Source of the DNA: Streptomyces sp. NBC_00620
GTDB lineage: Bacteria > Actinomycetota > Actinomycetes > Streptomycetales > Streptomycetaceae
DNA length: 64,000 nt
Direction: 5' to 3'
Assembly (NCBI RefSeq): GCF_026341825.1
Contig: NZ_JAPENY010000001.1
Location: 1,612,001-1,676,000 of the forward strand
Part shown: piece after piece, positions 26,242-34,850 of the stretch
Layout: every line of letters begins with the position of its first letter
Position numbering within the stretch: the first letter of the stretch is position 1
Program-made: the position numbers and the translations under genes
The notes under the pieces: generated by a model
What the model was told of the DNA's origin: nothing
What the model saw: the letters and a program-made list of their open reading frames with translations, nothing else
Databases searched by the model: none

Positions 26242-27954
26242 ATGAACCCAGCAAGACGCACGACGGCCACGGTTGCCACCGCCCTCGTGCTCGCCACCGC
26301 GGGCGGCCTGCTCATAGCCGCCCCCGCCTCCGCCGCGACGACCTGCGCATCGCCGGTCTACAAGCGGCAGTTCTTCGCAAACACCACCTTCTCCGGTACG
26401 CCGAAGAAGACGGACTGCGACACCGCGATCGACCAGAACTGGGGCACCGCCGCCCCCGCTCCCGGTCTCCCGGCCAACAACTTCGGCGTCCGCTGGACGG
26501 TGACCCGCGACTTCGGCTCCGGCGGCCCCTTCGCCCTCCCCGTCGCCACCCAGGACGGCATCCGCGTCTACCTCGACGGCACCCGCAAGGTCGACATCTG
26601 GAAGAACGTGTCCTCGACGGTGAAGAAGACCGTCAACATCACCATCCCCGCCGGCAAGCACACCCTGCGGGTGGACTACGTCAACTGGACCGGCACCGCG
26701 AACGTCAAGTTCGCCTACACCCCCCGCACCACGGCCACCGTCGACAAGGTCAAGCCGCTCACCCCGACGGGCACGGCCGTCACGTACGACACGGCCACCG
26801 GCAAGGCCAAGCTCACCTGGTCCAAGAACAAAGAGATGGACCTCGCCGGCTACCGCGTCTACCGCCGCCTCAAGGGAGCGGCGTTCCCCACCAAGCCGCT
26901 GGCGACGACGACGTCCACCTCGTACACGGACTCGACCCTCCCCGTGACGGGCGAGGCGTACTACTACTACGAGGTCCGCGCCTACGACAAGGCCGGCAAC
27001 GAGTCCACGGGCACCGCCGACAAGCTCGTCACCACCGCCGACCTCACCGCCCCCGCCGTGCCCACCGGGCTGGACACCTCCATCTCGGTGAACGGAATCC
27101 CGATCGAGTGGACCGCGGTCACCGGAGCGACGTCGTACAACGTGTACCGGGCGCCGAGCGGGAGCAGCACGTACGTCAAGGTCGGGGACACGACCAAGGC
27201 CTCGTACCTGGACACCTCGGCGTTGGAGGACAGCACCTACCTCTACCGGGTGACCGCCCTGGACGCGGCGGGCAACGAGTCCGCCCGCTCCGCCGCCATC
27301 GAGGCCACCCGCCCGGACAGCACCGCACCACCCGCGGTGACCGGGCTGACGGCCACGCCGACCGAGTACGGCTTCTCGCTGGCATGGGACCCGAACCCGG
27401 CGCCCGACCTCGGGCGGTACGTCGTCTACCGGGGTGAACTCCTGGGCGACGACGAGGAGAAGGTCTGCTCCGTGCACGAGGTGGAGTGGCTGTCCGCCGC
27501 CACCACGTCGTACGAGTACGCGACCCTGCCCGACGGCGAAGAGGCCTGCTTCTTCATCGACGCGTACGACGACAACTGGTGGTCCGCCTGGAAGACGACC
27601 GGCGAGGCCAACATCATCACGGCGACGGAACTCGACATGACGCCGAGCGTCGCGACTCCGGAGGGCTCCCCGCTGGAACTGGACGCGTCCGGAGCGGAAG
27701 GCGACGAGGGCAACTACCTCGACTGGAACTGGAGCGCCAGTTCCCAGGAGACGACGGGCTACCGCGTCTACCGCTGGAACCCCGCCACCGAGACGTACGA
27801 GAAGATCGCCGACGTCGGCAGCGGTGTCACCTACTACTACGACACCGGCGCCCGGCGCGGCACCACGTCCTTCTACCGGGTGACCACCCTGGCCGCGGAC
27901 GGCACCGAGTCGGTACCGGCGGGCGACTGGGCGGCCACGGCGCCCGCGGAGTGA
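26242..27954 (+). CDS. Secreted PA14/Fn3 protein, copy 2
   Basis: A 570-aa protein from ATG at 26242 (GAAGGA site). Signal peptide to AAPASA, PA14-like domain, then four Fn3-type units; the last (SSQETTGYRVYRWNP) ends the protein. The N-terminal ~250 residues match copy 1 almost residue for residue, apart from small changes such as SLPVSTQ to ALPVATQ. Unlike copies 1, 3 and 4, the first Fn3 unit has AAFPTKPLATTTSTSY. It is followed by an ordinary short gap. Function as for copy 1: export and binding, no enzyme motif seen. Confidence 0.85.
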   Translation: MNPARRTTATVATALVLATAGGLLIAAPASAATTCASPVYKRQFFANTTFSGTPKKTDCDTAIDQNWGTAAPAPGLPANNFGVRWTVTRDFGSGGPFALPVATQDGIRVYLDGTRKVDIWKNVSSTVKKTVNITIPAGKHTLRVDYVNWTGTANVKFAYTPRTTATVDKVKPLTPTGTAVTYDTATGKAKLTWSKNKEMDLAGYRVYRRLKGAAFPTKPLATTTSTSYTDSTLPVTGEAYYYYEVRAYDKAGNESTGTADKLVTTADLTAPAVPTGLDTSISVNGIPIEWTAVTGATSYNVYRAPSGSSTYVKVGDTTKASYLDTSALEDSTYLYRVTALDAAGNESARSAAIEATRPDSTAPPAVTGLTATPTEYGFSLAWDPNPAPDLGRYVVYRGELLGDDEEKVCSVHEVEWLSAATTSYEYATLPDGEEACFFIDAYDDNWWSAWKTTGEANIITATELDMTPSVATPEGSPLELDASGAEGDEGNYLDWNWSASSQETTGYRVYRWNPATETYEKIADVGSGVTYYYDTGARRGTTSFYRVTTLAADGTESVPAGDWAATAPAE

Positions 27955-28044
27955 CCTGAGCGACACAGAAGGGGTCGGGGGGTGATCAACCTTCCGGCCC
28001 CTTGCCGCAGTTGGGCCGCCGTTCGGACAGTGACGGCCCCCTCG

Positions 28045-28686
28045 CTACTTCCCCGACCTCGCAGGCCCCGTGATCGCCTCCGTGATGGCGAAGCCCTTGG
28101 CGGGCCCTTCGGGGATGGTGACCTCGGTGCCGTACGACACTCGGTGCACGCCCACCCAGTCGGCCTTCTCGGGGCGGGGTTCGGTGAGGACGGTTACGGT
28201 GCCCTGGTCGTCGTAGTCATCGATGATGACGTAGACGGGGATGCTCGCACGGGCGTACTCCCGGCGCTTCTTCACGCGGTCGCGGTCCTGGTTGCGCTTG
28301 CCTGGGGAGACGACCTCAACGACGAGTCGAACTGCCGCAGCAGTGAGCCCGAGGCCATCATCCGTTACGTAGCGCTCCGTATCCCTGACCGTGACGAACA
28401 GGTCGGGCACCCACGCGCCGCCGTGGTGAAAGATGTTCGTGTCGTTCCGGGTGGCGAAGTCCCCACCCCTCAGGAACTCCCCCAGCGCCTCCTTGAGCTG
28501 GTAGATGATCTCGCTGTGCGAATAGCGGCCGGTGGGTGACACCTCGATGGCTCCCTCGATGATCTCAGCGCGGTAGCCCTCGGGGAGTTCCATGGCCTTC
28601 CATGCCTGCCACAGGACCTCGTCCAACTCTGAAACGGACGGGGTGGGCGACGGGGTGGGCTCGGACTCGGTCCTGGTCTCAGGCAT
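28045..28686 (-). CDS. Uma2-family PD-(D/E)XK nuclease-fold protein
   Basis: A 213-aa protein from ATG at 28686 after a Pro/Thr/Ser-rich start. The Uma2 core is clear: ELPEGYRAEIIEGAIEVSP, WVPDLFVTVRDTE and VRLVVEVVSPGKRNQDRDR with KKREYARASIPVYVIID. PD...EV are the putative catalytic acids; the usual trailing Lys lies in the KKRREY stretch. The family is abundant in actinobacteria and cyanobacteria and its biological role is unresolved. It is a single gene, convergent with copy 2 of the PA14/Fn3 set. Confidence 0.88.
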   Translation of the reverse strand: MPETRTESEPTPSPTPSVSELDEVLWQAWKAMELPEGYRAEIIEGAIEVSPTGRYSHSEIIYQLKEALGEFLRGGDFATRNDTNIFHHGGAWVPDLFVTVRDTERYVTDDGLGLTAAAVRLVVEVVSPGKRNQDRDRVKKRREYARASIPVYVIIDDYDDQGTVTVLTEPRPEKADWVGVHRVSYGTEVTIPEGPAKGFAITEAITGPARSGK

Positions 28687-28817
28687 GGTCTCGGGCCTCT
28701 CGTGCGCAAGAGCGGTCAAGGTGCGGCACCTCCTCCTCAAGTGTGGGCTTGGCGTCGTTGAGGCACAAGCAACGCCGTCACGGTAGGCAGCCATATGGGC
28801 TCACCTGCGGAAACGAC

Positions 28818-29249
28818 TCAGCCCGCCAACCCCAGTTCGAACCACACCCCCTTCGCATACCGCCCCGCCCGCTCAGCCGCGACGCCCCACATGTCAGCCA
28901 CCTCCTCCACCAGGGCTAGCCCACGCCCCCAACAGGCGACGGCACCCGCCACGGGGTGCGCCACAACCGGTGGATCAGGGCTCTCGTCGAAGACGCTCAC
29001 GTGGAGTCGGGCGGGGGTCAGGCGGATACGGACCATTGCGGTGCCCTTGGTGTGCAGGTGGACGTTGGTGACGAGTTCCGAGGTGCACAGGGCGGCGGGC
29101 ATGACGAGGGGTTCGCGGTCGTGGGTGAACAGGACGGCGCGTACGAAGTCCCGGCAAACGCGGGGTGCGGTGGCGTCCGCGGGGGCGAACAGGCTGTATT
29201 CGTGGGTGAGTTGGGCGGGGCGGTGGGCTGCGCGGCGGGCAGGGTCCAT
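28818..29249 (-). CDS. HATPase_c ATP-binding protein, RsbW-like
   Basis: A 143-aa single GHKL ATPase domain with start chosen at ATG 29249 (GGGAG site); a longer frame adds only a Pro/Arg-rich leader. N-box ALCTSELVTNVHLHT, VFDESPDPP and GRGLALVEEVADMWG are visible. Proteins of this kind are anti-sigma or serine kinases. Here it is divergent from an XRE/DUF5753 regulator followed by a DUF397 gene, the recurring Streptomyces whiJ-like arrangement in which the three products are thought to act together in developmental control. Confidence 0.85.
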   Translation of the reverse strand: MDPARRAAHRPAQLTHEYSLFAPADATAPRVCRDFVRAVLFTHDREPLVMPAALCTSELVTNVHLHTKGTAMVRIRLTPARLHVSVFDESPDPPVVAHPVAGAVACWGRGLALVEEVADMWGVAAERAGRYAKGVWFELGLAG

Positions 29250-29503
29250 GGGGGTCGGCTCCCGTCGTGGGGGTGGGGGGTGGCTGGCCCGTGCCCTGCG
29301 ATGGCTCTGTCCGCGCGCTCCTGGTGGGAGGGGCGGGTGCTCTGTCGGCTTGTGGGCAGGGGGAGTTGGTTGATTCCGGTGAGTCACCGGCTTCACACTC
29401 ACGGTAGGGCAGATGGGCTTTCATGAACAACCTAATCGCCACTATCGGTGGACCAACTCCCGCGATCAGGGCAGACTTCGGGGAAGTCGGCAAGGAGAGT
29501 CAC

Positions 29504-30385
29504 GTGGGACTTCGCACCACCATCAGCGAGCGTCAACGGCGCCTCGGTTTCGAACTCAAACACCTGCGCGAGAAGGCGGGATTGACCGCAGGAGAAGCAG
29601 CTGAGCGGATCAACATGGGCCGTGTTCAGTTGAGCCAGATCGAAACCGCGAAGACGAGCATCCTGACCGGACGACTCCGCGAGCTCTGCCACCTCTACGG
29701 ATGTACAGATACGACGTATATCGAGGCCCTCGTCGCCACGTCCGAGGCAACCGGTAGAGGATGGTGGAGTGCGTACAAGAAACGCCGAGGACTCGACGCC
29801 CTCAACACCGCAGAACTGGAGGCGGATTGCACCACCCTTCGGATGCACCAGTCACTGTTCATCCCGGGGCTCTTCCAGACCGCCGACTACGCGCGAGCCA
29901 TCTTCACCAGCCCTGGCCTGGGCTTCGAACGCAGCGCAGGCGCCCTGGAGTTCCGCATGGAACGGCAGCAGGTACTCACCCGCGAGAATCCGCCCTCCGT
30001 GCACGCGGTGATCCATGAGTCCGCCCTGCACATGCGGTTCGGCGGAGCCAAGGTGGTTCGCGATCAGCTGCTGCACCTCGTGGAACTCGCGCGCCTGCCC
30101 AACGTCACCATCCAGATCTATCCGTTCAGCGCCCAGGCGTACGCGGCACTCAGCGGCAACTTCGTCCACGTCATCCCAGGACACCCGGAGTTGGGCACCG
30201 TCCTGCTCGAACAGCCCGTCGGACTCCAGTACTTGGGCGACAGGCCGAGCCTGGACCGGTACGAGGACCTGTTCCAGCACCTGGCCGAGAACGCCCTCGC
30301 CCCCATCGACGTATCGTTGGCCCCAGATGCACACTCTGTGAAGGACTCGCTGGCGCTCATCCAGCACGTTCTCTACACGCTCTAG
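29504..30385 (+). CDS. XRE-family regulator with DUF5753 domain
   Basis: A 293-aa protein. I chose GTG at 29504 (AAGGAG site eight bases before), giving the family-typical start VGLRTTISERQRRLG. The helix-turn-helix is in the first ~70 residues (HLREKAGLTAGEAAERINMGRVQLSQIE). DUF5753 follows with LFIPGLFQTADYARAIF, VIHESALHMRFGG and VTIQIYPF. An 11-bp gap separates it from the DUF397 gene. Its ligand is unknown. Confidence 0.92.
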   Translation: MGLRTTISERQRRLGFELKHLREKAGLTAGEAAERINMGRVQLSQIETAKTSILTGRLRELCHLYGCTDTTYIEALVATSEATGRGWWSAYKKRRGLDALNTAELEADCTTLRMHQSLFIPGLFQTADYARAIFTSPGLGFERSAGALEFRMERQQVLTRENPPSVHAVIHESALHMRFGGAKVVRDQLLHLVELARLPNVTIQIYPFSAQAYAALSGNFVHVIPGHPELGTVLLEQPVGLQYLGDRPSLDRYEDLFQHLAENALAPIDVSLAPDAHSVKDSLALIQHVLYTL

Positions 30386-30396
30386 GGAGGCCCCCG

Positions 30397-30591
30397 ATGC
30401 CCGAACTGAACTGGCAGAAGTCAACGTTCAGCGGCGGCCCAGAAGGCGAGTGCCTCAACATAGCCACCGCCCCCGACGGAACCCTCCACCTCCGCGAGAG
30501 CGACACCCCGGACGACATCCTCCACACCGCCCCGCGGGGCCTCGCCGCGCTGCTCCGGCACATCAAGAGGACGAACCCGCCTCAGCGCTGA
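30397..30591 (+). CDS. DUF397 small protein
   Basis: A 64-aa protein beginning MPELNWQKSTFSGGPEGECLN, the DUF397 signature, with LHLRESDTP in the middle and AALLRHIK near the end. It is the small partner of the XRE/DUF5753 regulator upstream. In studied cases the pair acts as a regulator and its antagonist; here that is inferred from pairing. Confidence 0.92.
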   Translation: MPELNWQKSTFSGGPEGECLNIATAPDGTLHLRESDTPDDILHTAPRGLAALLRHIKRTNPPQR

Positions 30592-30634
30592 TCGTGCCGA
30601 CGGTGATCGGACAAGTCCGCGGGCCGGCCGCCGG

Positions 30635-31207
30635 TCAATCGGCAGGCAGGCCGAACCAACGCAGGAGTACGGGTCGCGCGTCGTCGGGGGCATCCTCGGG
30701 GCCGCGGGCATAGCGCGCGAGCAGCGCCAGATAGTCGTCATGGAAGGCGTCCAGCTCACCCTTGGTGAGATGGATGAGGCTGCGTGAACCCCGCATCCAA
30801 CCCTCGGACTCCGCCTGTCCGGCGGTGAACTGCCGGGCCAGTTCGACGTCCTCCTCCATCCTCATGCGATCCAGCTCGGCCGACATGGCACGCTCGGCCT
30901 CCGTCAGCTCCTCCTGCGGCGGCCTGCGGATGTCGAGGCCGCGCACCCCGCGCCACCAGCGCTCACGCCCGGTGGAGCGCTCAGGGATGTCCTCGATGAG
31001 GCCACTGCGCTCCAGCATGCGCAGGTGATAGCTGAGCGTCCCGGTGTTTTCGCCGAGGGCGGCGGCCAGCGTGGTCGAGGTGGCCGGGCCCGCCGTGCCG
31101 AGGTGGCGCAGGATGCGCAGGCGCAGGGGGTGCGCGAGGGCCTTGAGCACCTCGGGACTGTCGACCGTGCGCCGATCCGTGGCTTCCACTCCGCGCTCTT
31201 CCGTCAT
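30635..31207 (-). CDS. ArsR-type winged-helix regulator
   Basis: A 190-aa protein with an N-terminal winged helix (LKALAHPLRLRILRHLG...ALGENTGTLSYHLRMLERSGLIEDI) and a longer helical C-terminus with WWRGVRGLDIR and a Glu/Arg-rich stretch, as in the helix-turn-helix_20 subgroup rather than metal-sensing ArsR proteins; no metal-binding Cys/His cluster is seen. It is divergent from an exported protein gene, and the gap between them holds three 14-bp-spaced copies of its presumed operator. Confidence 0.88.
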   Translation of the reverse strand: MTEERGVEATDRRTVDSPEVLKALAHPLRLRILRHLGTAGPATSTTLAAALGENTGTLSYHLRMLERSGLIEDIPERSTGRERWWRGVRGLDIRRPPQEELTEAERAMSAELDRMRMEEDVELARQFTAGQAESEGWMRGSRSLIHLTKGELDAFHDDYLALLARYARGPEDAPDDARPVLLRWFGLPAD

Positions 31208-31234
31208 GGCGGCAGTCTATCCGGATCGCAGCAA

Positions 31235-31272
31235 TTTCTCTGCAGACCTTTCTCTGCAGAGAAATCTCTGCA
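31235..31272. promoter_or_regulatory. Operator: three TCTCTGCA repeats at 14-bp spacing with central palindrome
   Basis: TTTCTCTGCA begins at 31235 and again at 31249, and AATCTCTGCA at 31263, so the period is exactly 14 bp. The middle copy is part of the perfect palindrome TTTCTCTGCAGAGAAA (31249-31264). The array ends 12 bp before the GTG of the exported-protein gene and starts 28 bp from the ArsR-type start, so binding would cover both promoters. Confidence 0.8.
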
Positions 31273-31283
31273 ATGCTGGATGC

Positions 31284-32018
31284 GTGACACCGAACCGAGA
31301 GACCTTGAATCGCACAGTCCACCGCTTCACGAGTGCTGCCGCGGGGGCCCTGCTTGCCGCACTCGCCCTGGGCGCCGCACCCGCACACGGAGCTGAACGG
31401 GCAGCAGATCCGCCCGAGTTCGACTTCTCCGCCTGCCCGACCGCCGGCGAGCTGCCCGCGGGTGCGGACCCCGGGACCTGGCGCTGCGAGGTCATGCACG
31501 CAACGGGACACCTGCGCATGGGCGCCGTCGACGAGCCGCTCACCGAACCCATGACGATCACCTTTGCGGAAGGCCGTGTGGACGGTGAATTCCGCCAGGT
31601 CTTCGGGAAGATGACCGCTGCGCCGATCCGGGTGGGAGGCACCCCGTTGACCCTGACTCCGCAGTACGGCGGCTACTCGGACTTCCTGTCCGACGACACC
31701 CGGCGCGGCGAGTTCGACATCAAGTTCGCCATAGGCACGGCGCACGGGGTGCCGACCCGGCCGTCGTCGCACTGCTCAGTGGGCAGCGATGAGGACGCGG
31801 TCCACCTCGTACTCAAGGACACCGATCCCACCCGGGTGATATCCACGGATCCCCTGATCGTCACCTTCGGCGCCCAGGACACAGAGTTCGCCGCCCCGGG
31901 CACCAGTGGCTGCGGCCCCCTGCGCCGCACACTCGACCGGGCCCTGGGCCTGCCGTCCGAGGCGGGGGCGAACGCCTTCGACATGGATGTCACGGTGGCC
32001 ATCCGGCCCTACGTGTAG
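31284..32018 (+). CDS. Exported protein of unknown function
   Basis: A 244-aa product from GTG at 31284. An Ala/Leu-rich signal peptide ends near PAHGAE. The mature part has four or more cysteines, a DPGTWRCEVMHATGHL stretch and FGKMTAAPIRVGG, with a beta-rich look. I recognise no named family. Divergent from the ArsR-type regulator and preceded by its presumed operator, so it is probably the regulated gene. Confidence 0.75.
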   Translation: MTPNRETLNRTVHRFTSAAAGALLAALALGAAPAHGAERAADPPEFDFSACPTAGELPAGADPGTWRCEVMHATGHLRMGAVDEPLTEPMTITFAEGRVDGEFRQVFGKMTAAPIRVGGTPLTLTPQYGGYSDFLSDDTRRGEFDIKFAIGTAHGVPTRPSSHCSVGSDEDAVHLVLKDTDPTRVISTDPLIVTFGAQDTEFAAPGTSGCGPLRRTLDRALGLPSEAGANAFDMDVTVAIRPYV

Positions 32019-32131
32019 GCCGGTTCGGTGAGTCATTGCCGGTACCTGTGACCCACGGGCGCCCTCGCCGCACCGCGCCCCGCCGGACGAATCCGGCGAG
32101 GCGCGATAGCGGAACTCTCATCCACCAACCG

Positions 32132-32716
32132 TCAGCAGTAAGCCTTGGCCGCCTTCTTGGCGGTACCCCTGGCCGGTGCCTCGGTGCACTTCACGCCGCC
32201 CTCGGTCTGGACGCTCCAGCTGCGGGCCTTGCCGTACGCCGTCTTGCCGTAGCCGGTCCCGCTGCCGTTGCAGGTCTTGGCCTCCCAGTAGCCGGAGGCC
32301 TTCTTCACTCCGCTGAAGACGACATACGTGCCGGACTTGTTGAAGTTGAACTCGACCGACTCACTGGTCTCCTTCGTCTTCTCCCCGGCCTTGGTCAGAG
32401 TGCCGGAGACATGGGCGTCCATGCTGGAGATGACCCACTGCGCCGAGTAGCTGGCACCGGCGGTGATCTCACGGCCGGAGCTCACGGTCGAGCGATAGGT
32501 GGCCGACTTCGTGTACTTGCCGGTGCCGTCCTGAGGGATGTTGATCTGCTTGGCGTGGGTGATGACCCACGCCGACGACAGCGAGGTCCAGGTGGCGTGC
32601 TTGTAGCCGGGCTCACAGATGATCGGCGCGGCGCTGGCCACACCGGCCGGCAAGCCCACCATCAGCAGGGCTGCGATACCGGTCGTGGCCATGGTCGCCG
32701 TCAGTCGCTTGTTCAA
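32132..32716 (-). CDS. Exported protein of unknown function
   Basis: A 194-aa product. TTG at 32716 is preferred because GGGGAG lies six bases before it and the product then starts with the standard MNKRLTATMATTG signal. Cleavage is likely near GVASA. The mature protein is Ser/Thr/Lys-rich with Cys pairs (IICEPGYKHATW, KTCNGSGTGYG, GVKCTEAP) and a run of alternating hydrophobic/polar residues, suggesting a beta-barrel or pore-like fold. No named domain was recognised. Confidence 0.75.
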   Translation of the reverse strand: MNKRLTATMATTGIAALLMVGLPAGVASAAPIICEPGYKHATWTSLSSAWVITHAKQINIPQDGTGKYTKSATYRSTVSSGREITAGASYSAQWVISSMDAHVSGTLTKAGEKTKETSESVEFNFNKSGTYVVFSGVKKASGYWEAKTCNGSGTGYGKTAYGKARSWSVQTEGGVKCTEAPARGTAKKAAKAYC

Positions 32717-32928
32717 TGCAAACTCCCCGTTTGGTGATCCATGCCCCGAACAACTTGTCGGGGCACGGCCAAATAGAAGCAGTCGCATTAGCGACGCGCA
32801 AGAAGATTTCCGGGTTCGAACGAAATCCGGCGTAGCGTCGAATAGCCTTGCCCATCAGGCATGTTGGCGAATCGACACATCGCCGCGATCGATCAATGAC
32901 AATCATGACCATTCGCTAACACAAACAA

Positions 32929-33021
32929 GACAAGGCCGCGACGGCCGACATGCCCCACGCGTACAAGGTGCGGGCACTGAACGCGGCCTCGCCCGGCGCG
33001 GAGTCCGCACTGTCCCCCTGA
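32929..33021 (+). pseudogene. C-terminal remnant of an Fn3-domain gene
   Basis: In the frame ending at TGA 33019-33021 the translation ends AYKVRALNAASPGAESALSP, the usual last strand of an Fn3 unit, and no start or upstream domain is present. The DNA after its stop resembles the DNA after the stop of copy 1, so it looks like what is left of a further paralogue. Confidence 0.55.
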
Positions 33022-33097
33022 GGTGTCGGCGACCCCCGGCGGCCTGACGGTCAAACGCGCGCAAAGATCCGTACAACCAAGCCGCGTCCTCACGAGT

Positions 33098-33136
33098 CCT
33101 GATCGTCAACGGCTTTGCCCGCCGTTGACGATCAGG
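33098..33136. promoter_or_regulatory. 16-bp-stem hairpin just upstream of PA14/Fn3 copy 3
   Basis: Same 16-bp stem as at 26180-26218 (33098-33113 with 33121-33136), loop TTTGCCC instead of TTTGCCT, ending 13 bp before the ATG. The Shine-Dalgarno GAAGGA lies between hairpin and start, so the stem does not mask it directly. Confidence 0.7.
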
Positions 33137-33149
33137 AGCGAAGGAACGC

Positions 33150-34850
33150 ATGAACCCAGCGAGACCCACGACGGCCGCGGTCGCCGGCGCCGTCGTGCTC
33201 ATCACCGCGGCCGGCCTGCTCGTGGCCGCCAACTCCGCCTCCGCCGCGACGAGTTGCGCATCACCGGTCTACAAACGGCAGTTCTTCGCGAACACCACCT
33301 TCTCCGGTACGCCGAAGAAGACCGACTGCGATACGGCCATCGACCAGAACTGGGGCACGGGTGCGCCCGCCTCCGGCCTGCCGACCAACAACTTCGGCGT
33401 CCGCTGGACGGTGACACGCGACTTCGGCTCCGGCGGCCCCTTCGCCCTCCCCGTCGCCACCCAGGACGGCATCCGCGTCTACCTCGACGGCACCCGCAAG
33501 GTCGACATCTGGAAGAACGTCTCGACCACGGTGAAGAAGACCGTCAACATCACCATCCCCAAGGGCACGCACACCCTCCGCGTCGACTACGTCAACTGGA
33601 CCGGCACCGCGAACGTCAAGTTCGCCTACACGCCCAGGACTTCGGCCACCGTCGACAAGGTCAAGCCCCTCACCCCGACGGGCACAGCGGTCACGTACGA
33701 CAAGACCACCGGCAAAGCCAAGCTCACCTGGTCCAAGAACAAAGAGCTGGATCTCGCGAGCTACCGCGTCTACCGGCGCCTTCAGGGCAGCACAACCTGG
33801 ACCAAGCTCACCACCACGACTGCCACCTCGTACACCAACACCCCGCCCGCCAACGGCGACACGTACTTCTATGAGGTCCGCGCCATCGACAAAGCGGGCA
33901 ACGAGTCGACGGGCAGCGCCGACCGGTCGGTCGCTACACCCGACAAGACCGCGCCTGCGGTTCCCACCGGGGTCACGGCGGTAGACGAGCAGCCGGGGAT
34001 CTCGCTGACCTGGAACGCCGTGCCGGGCGCGGCGAGTTACGTCGTCCACCGACGCTGGGAGACCGACGGCAACGACGAGCCGACGGTGAAGGTGGCGACG
34101 GTGGCGTCCGCCTCTTGGATCGATGCCACGGCCAGGGAGTACCTGTCCTACTCCTACTGGGTCACGGCGGTCGACAGTGCGGGCAACCTGTCCGCCAAGT
34201 CGGCGCCCGTCTTCCTCGGACGCGGCGACCACGCGCCCTCGGCGCCCACCGGCCTGGCGGGCACGACGGTGGCCAACGGCATCGCGCTGACGTGGCGGGC
34301 CCCGACCACCCCCTTCACCGAGGATCTGTGGAGCTACCGGATCTACAGGAAGGGGAGGCTCGTGGAGCAGATCCGCGCCACGCAGACCTCCTTCACCGAC
34401 ACCGAGGTCCGCCAGGGCACGGCGTACGCGTACACGGTGACCGCCGTGGACATCGTGGGCAACGAGTCCGTGGCGTCCGCACCCGCGACGGCCACCGCAC
34501 CGGCGACCGGGCTCTCCCCGGCGCCCGTCGCAGGACTGCGGGGCTACCTGGCCCCCAACGGCAACCTCGAACTGACCTGGCAGCGCAGCTCCGAGGAGGA
34601 CGTCGATCACTACGCCATCTACCGGGGCGTACAGGTCGACGGCGTCTGGCAGTACGTGAAGTGGTGGTACGAGGTGTCTCAGCCCTGGAGCGACGACGAG
34701 CCGCCCTACTACGTCCACGAGTTCCTCGAGGGGCAGGGCGAGACCGCCCGCTGGGCCGTCCTCGCCGTGGACAAGGCCGGCAACTCCCTTTTCAGCACTG
34801 GCGAGGACTTCTCCTACGTCACCGTCATCGAACCGGAGATCACCGAGTGA
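33150..34850 (+). CDS. Secreted PA14/Fn3 protein, copy 3
   Basis: A 566-aa protein from ATG at 33150. Signal peptide to AANSASA, PA14-like domain, then four Fn3-type units (VPTGVTAVDEQPGISLTWN, APTGLAGTTVANGIALTW, VAGLRGYLAPNGNLELTW among them). The first Fn3 unit is nearly identical in DNA to that of copy 4 (a few mismatches in about 190 bp from 33670), better than the match to copies 1 and 2, suggesting recent conversion between 3 and 4. Its TGA overlaps the GTG of copy 4. Confidence 0.85.
   Translation: MNPARPTTAAVAGAVVLITAAGLLVAANSASAATSCASPVYKRQFFANTTFSGTPKKTDCDTAIDQNWGTGAPASGLPTNNFGVRWTVTRDFGSGGPFALPVATQDGIRVYLDGTRKVDIWKNVSTTVKKTVNITIPKGTHTLRVDYVNWTGTANVKFAYTPRTSATVDKVKPLTPTGTAVTYDKTTGKAKLTWSKNKELDLASYRVYRRLQGSTTWTKLTTTTATSYTNTPPANGDTYFYEVRAIDKAGNESTGSADRSVATPDKTAPAVPTGVTAVDEQPGISLTWNAVPGAASYVVHRRWETDGNDEPTVKVATVASASWIDATAREYLSYSYWVTAVDSAGNLSAKSAPVFLGRGDHAPSAPTGLAGTTVANGIALTWRAPTTPFTEDLWSYRIYRKGRLVEQIRATQTSFTDTEVRQGTAYAYTVTAVDIVGNESVASAPATATAPATGLSPAPVAGLRGYLAPNGNLELTWQRSSEEDVDHYAIYRGVQVDGVWQYVKWWYEVSQPWSDDEPPYYVHEFLEGQGETARWAVLAVDKAGNSLFSTGEDFSYVTVIEPEITE

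Larger units (their letters stand above)
32717..33149. other. 433-bp gap before PA14/Fn3 copy 3
   Basis: It holds the promoter of the leftward exported-protein gene, a C-terminal Fn3 remnant (32929-33021), a stretch resembling the DNA after copy 1 (GCGCAAAGATCCGTACAACC against GCGCGAAGATCCGTACAACC) and the copy-3 hairpin. Confidence 0.65.

Noticed and set aside
34115..34846. Upstream extension of PA14/Fn3 copy 4
   Set aside because: This part is a shadow of copy 3. GTG at 34847 gives a proper signal peptide and a GTGA overlap.
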